DNA from: Pardosa pseudoannulata
Taxonomy: Eukaryota; Arthropoda; Arachnida; Araneae; Lycosidae
NCBI GenBank assembly: GCA_032207245.1
Contig: CM063499.1
Span: 75,183,978 to 75,247,977 of the forward strand
DNA: 64,000 nt
Reading direction: 5' to 3'
Numbering within the stretch: the stretch's first letter is position 1; each line of letters begins with the position of its first letter. The translations under genes and the position numbers were made by a program. The notes beneath the pieces are model-generated. The model had not been told where the DNA came from, did not search any database, and saw only the letters and a list, made by a program, of their open reading frames with translations. Shown one piece after another: positions 15,301-27,300 of this stretch.

Positions 15301-18300
15301 TATGGCATTTGAAACTCAAAAGACTCTTATCAGGTTATTTACTTAATAGGTTTGAAATCATTAATAACTATTTTTCTCTTTTAAATACAGAAGTTAGTAC
15401 TTTAGATGCTTTAGATGTACATTTTTCGAAATTAGTTTTTATCAAATAGAAATATCTTATTACTAATTTTTAAGCATTTTTTAAAACTTAATTCTGAACT
15501 ATTGTAGGACATTTATTGAACATGCCTTGTCTGGTTCATAATCATTAAAATATAATCCTTAAGAAATAGGGTTTATGTCGTTATGTCATGTATTTCAAGT
15601 AAGTCCTTATAAAAAGTTACTTTGGTCCTTGGAAAGTCCTTAAAAAGTTCTTAATTTTTGTTCTGGAAAAAGAGTGGGAACCCTGATGTACATAAACCAT
15701 TAAGAAGTACTTCTTTTTCCATTTGTGGTTGTCAAGAGACCTATAGAATAACAGATTTTGACTAAAAATATTAAATCATTTATTTGTTCTGAAAAAAAAA
15801 AAATCAAATGATATATACACCTTATAATCAAGACATTTTTCAAATAACACGATTATTTTAATACTCTGAAACATATTTGTGTCATACATCCTGATTTTAA
15901 AAATAATTTTTTCTGTTTGACGTTTTTTGTATCAAATTAGTGATTTCCAAATATTTCAAGTTCACTACTTTTATATAATTCTTATTCAAAATTTTGGAAG
16001 TTCTTGATTAATATATTTATTATTAAACCGGGTATGCTTTTGAAAAATCTCAAAGTATTTTCTCTAGTTGCAAAGGATTTAATACCTTAAAATGGCAAAA
16101 GCAGTTGCTAAAACTTATAATTTTTAATAGTCTTATATAAACAGCATTTAATGAATGGGAAAAGCAATACCCAGTGTTTTCTGTGTAATTTAAAAAATGA
16201 AATGATAAAAATAAAAGTAATTGGTTAGTATGTTGTGCACTGGGGATATTTTTGGGGAATATTGTTGGACAACTCAATTTTATTCAAAAGCTCCTTTCTA
16301 ATAATTTTTTGTTATAAATGTTTTATGTAGCAACGTTATATATTCTCTTTACAAAAATATCATTAACAATTGAAAATTTAAAAGACTGAAATTCAACATC
16401 TCTTGTCCTCTTAATTAAAAAAAAGTGTGTAATAAGTACTTATTGTGTTCCAGTGTTTTAAAACTCATATTCCTTTAAAACTGACATTTCTGCCCCTAAA
16501 TTCTAAACCAGCTCTTTAAGAAGCTTTTAATCTTTATTTTATGCTATATTTCTTTTTCTTATTCAACATTGGATTATTAAAGATCAGGATGCAAAAAATC
16601 TAAGAAAAAATTTTAGAGCAATGTACATGAGTTTTGTTTTTGCTGGTACTTCGTCATAGAGAGGAAAAAACAAGACAAAAATTGAACAAAAGTTAATTTT
16701 TTTTTTGTACACACACACAAAGGCAAAAAAAGGGGAAAAGAAAGAAAAAAAGCTATACTGCACATTTAGCTGTAATAAAAATCTCTAAAGTTTAATTTAA
16801 AACACAATTTCAATATGTAAGGCATAATTTAATGATAAAATAAAAACAAAATTACAATTGAGAATTTTTACTTTAGTAAAATGTTGAATATAGAACATAA
16901 AATTCTGCATTATTTGACATTTTTTAACTAACATTGCATAGCAAAGTTAATATTTCAAGGAAGTTACCAGTGAAAATCAAAGAAAATTTTGAAAGTGTTC
17001 TTTTAACAACAGCTGAAATAGGACAAGTTTTTAAAAGAAAAGTCATTTTTTTTAAAAATATCACAAATAAAATAACTTTATACTATTTTGAAAGCTATAC
17101 AAATGTTAATTTATTCCAGAAAAATTTCAGTATCAAAGATTGTATCTGCATAAGGAAGTTAAAATATTATGTAATTATTCCATAAAGATTCCCATGTGCA
17201 GTTTTAAGGTATTAATAGTTTTTTCCAGTGATAAATGCTATTTCGGAGAGGAAAGTTAATTACATGGGTTTTTTTTTGTGTGTGTGTGTTTTATCTCGTC
17301 AAAAATTTGTTTACTTTGAATTGAGCTAATTCTACATGCTTCTTTTTTTAGTGTCACAAGATAGATATTTTCTGTTTCAGTGTATTATTTATCATTTCAA
17401 CTCTTTGCTAATTCAAGGTCAAGGTAATTGGGTTTAACAGAGTACCTAGCAAAGTGTAAGGTTTTCTTTTTAACCTCCGAACGTAAGCAGATCAAAAACA
17501 TAAATTTAGGCCTCTAGGCAAAAAGTGATCCAAACAAAAATTTAATACACTCCGGCTCACAAGGAAGCAAGGAGGTGAGGACGTTCTCATAAAAAATTAT
17601 GAGTAAAGAACACGTTGTCTAATTAGGGGACTCTTTGTTAATTGTTTTATGCATTGAATACTCAACTTAATACTATGCATGGTTATCTGTCTCATTTCAT
17701 ACTTGTTATGCAGCTTATTTATAATAGCATAGAAAATGTTAGGTTTGAGATAAGTGTTTAAAGGTTTACTGTTTTTCTAGACAATTAGAGGCTGAAATTC
17801 AGGCTGAAAAATCAAGTGCTGAAAGAACTGAAAAAGAATTAAGGCATGAGCTGCAGAAGTTACAAGAAGACAATGAAAGGCAACAGAAACTTCTGAGTCA
17901 GGTGACAAGATTTCTATATTATCACTTAAAATGTTGTCATATTTAGCAACATTAATTTTAATAATTTATATAATATAAATTCAATGACTTGTAATTTTTA
18001 TTTAGAATTTGAAGAAAACACCACAGGCTCAGACTGAAGCAATCTTACAGCATGAAATTAATAGGCTTACCGGTGAAAATGTTGTAAGTATTTTATAATT
18101 TTACTGCAATAGTTTAAAGTATTTCTGTTCATGTATAAATTTATAAACTGCTTATTTTAAATCAAGGTTGGCTAATGTTAATATATTCAGCCTATTTTCT
18201 TTAATATTATTTTTATTTATTTGAACAAGTAGCTCTGTATCAAATTCTTAACAGGAGGGCTGCACGCTCAAGGGCCAATCATGGGGGGGGGGGTCTTCTG

Positions 18301-21300
18301 CTTTTAAATTATGAGGATTTAGGAAGGGAAATGTTACTTGCTTCCATATCATTTGAGAAGTTGCTCATTATAATGATTCTGATGTCAAATTATAGCAAAC
18401 TTTGTTACAAAAAAAAATTTAATGTACTAATATATACATGTCTATGTACAAATGCAGAATAAGCATACAAGCAAGGACACTGGTCTTCATTTAAACCCTC
18501 TTGAGGCTACTGTGGAGCAGCAATACAGAAAAAAAAAAAAACAAGAAATGTCTAGAACAGACAGCTGCTATTTGCTTTTTACTTTGGTGAACCAAATCAG
18601 CCTTTCACCTCTGGTCTCCAGGTTTGCAATTCCGTCACTTTTCTCACCTTTAGTCACTTTTTTTACAATTGATCACTTTTAGTCACTTTTTTCAAGAAAA
18701 CAGTCACTTTTTTCATGGTGTATCAGGGGGTCCGACAATGTACTGAACCGTATTTCGTTCTTAGCGCAAGCACTGCAATCACTCGACATGACCGAATAGA
18801 AACATTCTGTATTATTTTGCTTGTGTGGCTCTCGTAGGTTGGTAGATGACCTTGGGTAAGTAATTATTGAATCATTGGTTGTACAGCTACTGGTGGGAGG
18901 GAAAAACTTTGTGAACGCAATGATGTCCTACATCACCTTTGGCTGTTCAGATCCACCTTTCTTTCAAAGTACCATCAGGGGAAACTTGAGCCCTACCGAA
19001 AAGGGCACATCCTCCTTCTCCGAGGCCCTGCAAAAACATCCAACAACACCGAAACATCCTTATCAGGCCCCCTTTTGCCGGCCGGCTTCTTATTTCTCCT
19101 AAGAAATGCCGGGTGGAAGGGGTCAAATGGGGCGATTCTGTCAATGTCATCAAAGCACACATGTTTTCATGGGTGCAAATTCCTTACTATTTAACAGCAA
19201 ATAAGCATTTTAAAAATAATGCACTCAGTTTTTGATTCAAGAGTTTTTAAACTTTAACCAGCAAAATTCAGTATTTTTTAAACTTTTTGCCAAAAAAATT
19301 CCCACATTTTTTTAAAACAAATTTTATAATTTCATTAATATTTCCAGAATTGCCAGATTCTCTGATAATTGTGTTTTTTCAGTTGTGCACACCATATATA
19401 AAAATGTCCACAGTTTATTGTAATTTTCACTCTTTTGTTTTATAGGATCTTCGAGAGAAGATTGATATGCTGTCAGAACAAATAAAAAAATTAAAGAAAC
19501 AGCTGAAAATATATGTGAAGAGGATGAAAGACACTGGTGAGTGTTTAAGCACTGTTTCAATCCACATCTGTTAATAAAGTTTGTATATTAGTACAAAAAT
19601 CTTGTTTGAGAAGACATTTAATTTCAGCTGTACAGTGAATATGTTAATCTCACTTTTAGAAATATTTAAAATTTCTTATATAATTTTGAATTTTAAGTAT
19701 ATTAAATCATAAATCCTAAAATTAAATTAAAATCATATCTAGTTATATTAAATGGGAAGGAAGTATGTTTAATGTTTTGCTAATTATAAATTTAAAGGGA
19801 TTTTTTAACATGAAATAATTTAATTTTCTTGTCTTTTCGGAAATTAAATGTTTATTGGGATTAGTCGCATTTTAAGAACAACTATGAAATAATGCAACTT
19901 AAGTTCAGCACCTACATAAATTTATCGTTACAGTATAGCTTTTATGTAATTCTTTAATTACATAAAATATAAACTACCTAAACAACTTTTCTTTTAATTG
20001 TACATTGTATTATGTGTAGCATTGTTACAGCTAAACTAAATTCTTTCTCTTGAAGTACTTTATGAACACCATACTTATTGTTAATTTTTTACTTTTATAG
20101 TTCACATTTGGCTTGTGCCAGAATAATATTGTATAAAATTACAATTGTAATTTGGTTATATAACTGAAATAAGGGTCAGTTTTTTTTCCCCATTTGACTA
20201 CAATATTTTAAAACTTTAAATAGAAGTGAAGTATTTTACACACTTGAATCTTCTATTAAATGCATATTCACGTACACATGTTAAGGATGCGGAAATTTTC
20301 AGATGGTCAATCAGTTCTAAATATATATATACAAAATAAACAAAATAGGTCACTATTAACGAATATCAAAACTATCAACAAATATCTATCTTAAAAAAAA
20401 AAAAAAAAAAAAAAAGTTTTTTTATTCATTTATTTATTTTAAATACGTACATAACAGCTAGTGGTCAGTATGCTTGTTGCAAGGTATAATGCTGTTATAT
20501 ATATGATACAGTGTGTATTGTCTTTTTTAGATTGGATTTTAAGATAATTTTCATTTATTAAAGAATAATACTGCATATTTCTTAAAACTGCAAGCTGGAA
20601 GCTGTTTTAATTAAAAAATTAATTAATAAAAATTCTGAGAAAGTTATGGTGTTCATTTTTGTCAATATAAATTATTTATTTGTAACAGTCAAATATATTT
20701 CTTCGGCTCTTAAAAATAGATTTTTCTTTTCTAAAGCAAATGCTTTTCTACTGTAGTTTTTTAGCTAATTATATAATTATTAAGACTTTTAAATAGCAGT
20801 TGTGTGCATTAAACATACTTAAGTCATTTGCTGCTTCATCAGTAGAAGAAAATGTCTTCAAAATCTTATTTTATAGTTGCTTTAAAATGTACTTTAAAAG
20901 CAATAAATTTATTTCTACCTCTTACTCAGAATGTTTGCATGCAGCTTTTACTTTTTCAATTCTATAGTTATAACCATCCTCTGTAATGATATTACCAAAT
21001 GGAAGCATTTAATGTCTATGCAGTTGTATTTTTGCATGCTTTTCTTAGAGAAAACTTTGCTTTCTGTATCAGAGCTAGTAATGTTGTAACCATTATTTGT
21101 ATATTGCTTGTTTAATTTTTGTCTTTATGCTGGCTTTCTTTACATAAATTAGCATTGTATTTTTAAAAAATGTTATCCAGGCATATGAAAAAAAAAAAAT
21201 ACTGGAGATAAAAAAATTTTCTCTGCAAATTTTATCTGTATCATTTAAACACAAGATTTAAAATAATTTTTTTTTATGGTAGGAAAAAAGTTTGATCCAT

Positions 21301-24300
21301 TAATACCTAGCATTTATCTTTTCAGTGGAGATAAATGGCAATGTTATAAACTCTACCATATTTTCAAATACTTGCTATTATTTATAATTTCGTCACTTCT
21401 ATCAACGTTTTATGATTTTTGAGTCTCACTCTTAAATTCACTTATTTGGCAGATACTTTGACAAATTCATAACAAATATTTTTATCTATTATAAAGCTTC
21501 ACTTAACAGTTGAGTTTATATGTGATGCTCTTAACACAAAGTTTATTATCTTACATAAGTGGCATCCTATTATTTTAAAATGACAGCTGATCACTAATGT
21601 GGACTTACCGTAATGCTCATATTTGTGTTCAGTCCATAATAATTTAGATTTAAGATATTAACCAATATATATTCTGCTGAAATAATGCAGGAATTAATGA
21701 GTTAATACCAATAATACTTAAAGAGTTTAACTGTTTGCTAGCATTTATTTTTAATGTAAGTTAACAGTATAAAAAATTAAGCTGTTTTAACCCCACTGTA
21801 AAAATTGTATCATCCATTGTATATGCTGCTTACCCTTTTCATAAATGTATATACTGTTAATACACTCATACCTGTTTTTGTGTGGTAGATAGGAACCGCA
21901 TAAAAAAAACACATTAAAAAAAATTGCACCAAACTTCACGAATAGCTATAAAATGTAGTTTTTGGAACACAATTTAAAAAAAAAATTTTTTTATGCGGTG
22001 AATAGGGACCACATCAAAAAAGTTTCACGTTTAAAATAACTCAAAACCTTACGAAATAACTAGTACATACCTGGAATTTCGCCAAACGTTTTGGAATCTG
22101 ATTTAAAAAATACACTTGCGAACATTTTTAAATATTTTATTTACATATGTGATTATTTTACACATACAAAACTTTTCAAAACGTATAACCATTATCCTTC
22201 GCAGTCTGACAATACACAAACTTTCCTGTGATAAACTGGTTCAAAATCGCTTTCGTCACTTGAAGATACTATCTCGCACTCATTTAGAGTTGACTTTTTT
22301 TCAGGTACCATATAGTCAGTGATTAGTTTTAGCGACGACTGTTGTTTCACTAGATGCTTGTACGAGTATATGTCCCGGTAGCCAGATATGCACGACTGAA
22401 GCTCCTTTTAGAATTTTGAAGTTCTTTCAGAATTGGCATCGATTGCAAGAAAATGACATTCTAATTTATGACAGAGTTGGAGTCCTGCATAGATTTTATC
22501 TGCTGTCATATGATCGGGTTCTTGCTCATCAGTAACATCTGTTACGTAATTTATAATTTCATCTTTCCTTACGGTGTAATCCTGAATCATTTCGACAAGA
22601 TCATTTTCACTAAAACTATTACACCCATCTCTGCTGATGTCATTATTGATAACTTTGATAACTTTGTCAATTATGTTAAATTTGATTGAAATTTTTATTT
22701 ACCGCACAAAAACAGGTTTGAGTGTATATTTTTAAAGTGCTAATTGCAGTAAAATATTTTATAAATTTCTTCTAACACATTTTATTGAATGTCTGCTTTT
22801 GCTTTGGGTGTTTGTCTGGTGATGGTTTTTTCTGCTACTCACTGCTGCTGATTTTCTCCAATTGTAGAGAGCACTTCTAAGCGCTCCTCTGTGGTACTTA
22901 GTCCTCATGGTAAGTAAAGCATGTTTATTTTGGGCTCCGTGTATTATTGCTTTTAAATGCTAATTTATGGCAAATTTTATGGCTCTTTCCCAAATTAAAA
23001 TAACTCATTTTCCTTTGTAGAGAATATAAATGTGTTTATGGGTATAAACACCTATATTTTTCTGTTATTTTTTTTAATAAAAATTCTTTTCATACAATAT
23101 GCATTTGAATAAGTTCCATCAATTGCTTAGAATTGTGTTTTAACTTTTATAAAAATTATAAAAATCCATAAAAACTTTTAAAACATATAAAAAGTTATAA
23201 AAAATTTAAAAGATTGGTGTCTGTGCTAAAAAAATATTTTAATGTGTTGAGTTGTATACTTATCTCATTCCTCTGTTTCTGCACTGCCCAAATTCAAACA
23301 AACCTAAAATCATCAAATATTTTCTTTTAACAGCAATTACTTTATCAAGTATTAAGCATAGCTTTGCTAATGCTATGCCAGTTTCTGAATTGATATTCTT
23401 ATATGTAGGATTGGATTGTTTATATTGTCAAATATTGACAATCAGGTATAACAGTAACAATATTTAAGATTCTGCTGTGCGAATATATTCCCTGTCAGGG
23501 ATATTTTCTCCTTCACACAGTATCATGGATTGCCAAAAGATATCCGGAGTATTCTTCATATATCAATATAAAGCAATATTTGTCCCAGTTACTGCATTTG
23601 TTTGACATCCATTCCATATATTTATCTATCTGCATATTTGACACAAACACAAGCCATATCTCTCTTTGAAGATTGAGTCTCTGTGAATCTCTTTGGCAGT
23701 ATACATCCTGATGCAGTTAGGTAAAAACTGGAAGTTCGAATCTCCTGGTTTTGTACATGCTACTCATTGTATGTATTGGGATAAAACAAAGATATTGATA
23801 TTTACTGCTAGATCTCAATTGCAGTAAATGTGCACAAGTTGATATATCTGAATAGCTTGCTGTTTGTTCATTTATATCTTCTATTAATACTGGATGCTCA
23901 TGGTGTTTTTGGTGAATATCTCGATACTTTGTCGTTCAGAAATAGTTATATTTTTTTACTCATGAATTAAAGTAGTATTGTAATATATCAATATTAATTT
24001 GGGGCTATGTCAGTATATTGTTCAGCCCTACATGTGTATGAAATGTTTGAGATCTTTGAAATAAAACTAACCTAAAAGTTGACCTTGCAACTTTCAGAAA
24101 ATTAGTTGTAAATTAAATTGTATTTTTAGAAGAGTTCTGTTTAGAAGGTTTTTTTCATTTCACTAGTGTTTTATAATTGAAACTAGGCATTGGAACAATG
24201 ATTTCCTCTCAAAACAACAACAACAACAACAACAATAATAATAATAATATATATACACACACATGCATATTACAACAATTTGAATAATATTTCACTCTTT

Positions 24301-24343
24301 TCACCTGATTGGCAATGTATTTAAACATTGAATACATTGCATC

Positions 24344-24379
<36 letters not shown>

Positions 24380-27300
24380 GATCCAGTGTTAAGGCGAATG
24401 GAATAATTAGTCCTTCTTAATAAAATATTTCTTTATTTCATTTGGAATTTCTGTTCAGGCATGCCTTGCACCATTTTCATTTATTCGTGGTGAAGCTAGA
24501 CAAGGAAAAGGTGTTGATTGTAAACATTTTATAATGTGGAAGCTCCGTGACATCATTCCCGGGTTTTTTTTTAACCATCTTAACTCATTGTTAAAAATAA
24601 CCTTGCATAAACAAATGATGATCAATCTGCATGCAATGGTAACTGACTTTATTCTTAAATATCATCTCTTAATTAAAAAAACACTTCTTAAAAACACATG
24701 AAGTTTAACATAAAAAAACAGGCATCTTCAATAAGCAAAGAACATATTGAGAAATGAGACAGCTCACTAATCGTCAAAAATAAATAAATAAATAAATAAC
24801 ACCACCAACCAGCATAATGAGTTACTTGCTTTTATATATTCATTCAGCTGATTGTGAAATACAGTTCACAAAACAAATTAGCATGCCATGAGGGTTTCTT
24901 CACAGAATAGAAGAAAACAATTAAAAAGTGCTGGTTAAATTGAAAAAACTAAACTGAAGGTTACATTAATGAAAATGTTAATCAGTGTGTGGTGGAAACA
25001 AAAATAAACAATATAAAGTTAACATTGACAGCCCCATGTCCACACACTGACTCCTATCAGTTTGCATACTCATAAAATTCTTTCAAAATGCTTCTGCCTG
25101 ACCGGATGATCCTAAAAGCTTCTACTAGCGTGGTTTTTTTTTTCATTTATTTTATTATAAAAGAGTTGTCTTTTAAAATCGTTTATAACTCACATAATTT
25201 CCAACTATCCTCTTTTTAGACCTGACATATATATATATATATATATATATATGTCTTATATAGAGGTTTTAAATTTTCACTAATTTAAGAAAAATCTTGC
25301 TAAAGTTTCTGTTATTATTTTTAATTATATCGGATTAAGTTTTAACCAAAGGACATGTAAAAAACATAAATTAAGAATTAGTTAAATGACTCACAATAAT
25401 AACACTTATGATTAAATATCATATTTTTGTGTCAGGAAAATCTTTAACAGTATGAAATATTTATTGTCCAGTAAATATCAGACTTTTCTCTAAACAAGTA
25501 GTTTCTATTCAAAAACACCCTGTTTTACTGTGTGTTAGGTACACTGTCTCTTGAAGATTCAATGTCAATAAACTTCCACTGTATCAAGAAAATTGTCTTG
25601 CAAAATTTATTTTAAGGATTTTCTTTCTTATTTTTGTATGAATGAAAAAGTTCCAAGTTTTATCAAAGAGCAAGAGAGTCAGTCATATGTTTAATTAAAA
25701 ATTAGGTCACCTAAAAAATTTGTAGGATGGAACAAAATAATAAATTTTAGCTTCAGAGGTGTTATGTTTCCAAATTTTAAATTTGAATTTTACAGTATTT
25801 CACTCATCTGTCCAACAATTTAAAGTAAACATCAGTTTCTAGCATAAGGATAGTTAAGGTATATGATACACTGTTTTATATTCTTTTTCGAAAATACATT
25901 AATATAAATAGAGGAAAAATTTTGGGTTGTTTAAGATTTTCAATCTACATGAATGGTTTCCGCGTACCTGGAAAGTCATGGAAAATCATGGATTTAGACA
26001 ATGGATTAATTTTGTCATGGAAAGTCTTGATTTTTCAAGTAAAATGAGTAAAAGTCATGGAAAGTCATGTATCCACTAAACTACCGATTAAATAAAAATG
26101 CATTGAAATGTTTAATTCTATTTTTACTTGTCATTTGGCTGAAGTTACTGAGTTTGGTATTTATGTATTATCCTATTGACCCTATTGCCAAGTAAAATTT
26201 GTTCACCAAGGAAACTCAAAGCAAGAAAGCTTAATGGGTGGGTAAATGTATATTATTCTGGTTTTTTCTTAAATTGTAGATTAAAATTTTATTAATATAA
26301 TAATTATTTTTTAATTAAAATTAGTTAAGATTTTTGCACAAAATATAAGTTTATCTCTAGGGATATTGTATATAAACATTATAGGGTTATATTTGGCTAT
26401 TATTCATGGTCACCTGGATAATACCAAAGTACCGTGAATTCAAATTGGAAACATTTTGGTTGAAAAATTGCTATATGATTAAACTTAGGTATGTAGATAC
26501 AACAATTTATTTTTATGTATGTGAGTTTATTAACACTTATAAAGTAAGTTTATAGTTTTTTATGATAAAATTCCTGTAATTTCTTTAAAAGCATATATTT
26601 TATTTGTATGTACATCAGAAGTTTTATTCATATATACTTTAACGAAAGCTTTTTAAAGTCATGGAAAATGATCCGTTAAATCAGGGAAAGTCATGAAAAG
26701 TCATGGATTTGAAAAATTTTATTTTGGCAGATACCCTGTACATGTTTATACCATTCATTCTCTAATGTTAATCCAAAGTTCAGCTGTTTCCGAAAACTTT
26801 TTTAGATTGTATTGTAGATGTTATTTAATCTGCAATAAATTGCTAGCAGGAATCTTTAATAGAATTTTTTAATTTGCTTCATTTATTTTATATTTAAAGT
26901 GTTAACTGTGAACTGTGAGAGTATTTTCATTAACATTGTGTTCAGAATGGTATAAAAATCTTGTATTATTCATATGTAGGTGTTGAACCTGTTAATGAAT
27001 TAGAACTGAAGGAGAAACCAAATGATATGCCTCTTGTCAAGCATAAAGAAGTGGAGTATTTAGGCATGTTTAAATATAAAAAGGAAGATGAGCACATTAT
27101 TATTAAAAATCTTATTTATGGTATGTAATTATTTTTAGTACTTGAAATTTAAATCAAATTTTAATGATATTGTTGCATGTATGTGTTTAAAAATATTGAT
27201 GCCACAGAGTAATCAAAAACTAAAAATTTCTTTACAATAAACAGTTTATAGTTTGATGATTTTCTAGTATATCTTCAACGCAGTACACAACTTAGTACTC

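Noticed and set aside
17465..17620. G+C-richer patch in intron 11 as a mitochondrial or rRNA fragment
   Set aside because: I could not match it confidently to any rRNA or tRNA sequence; a BLASTN search would decide.
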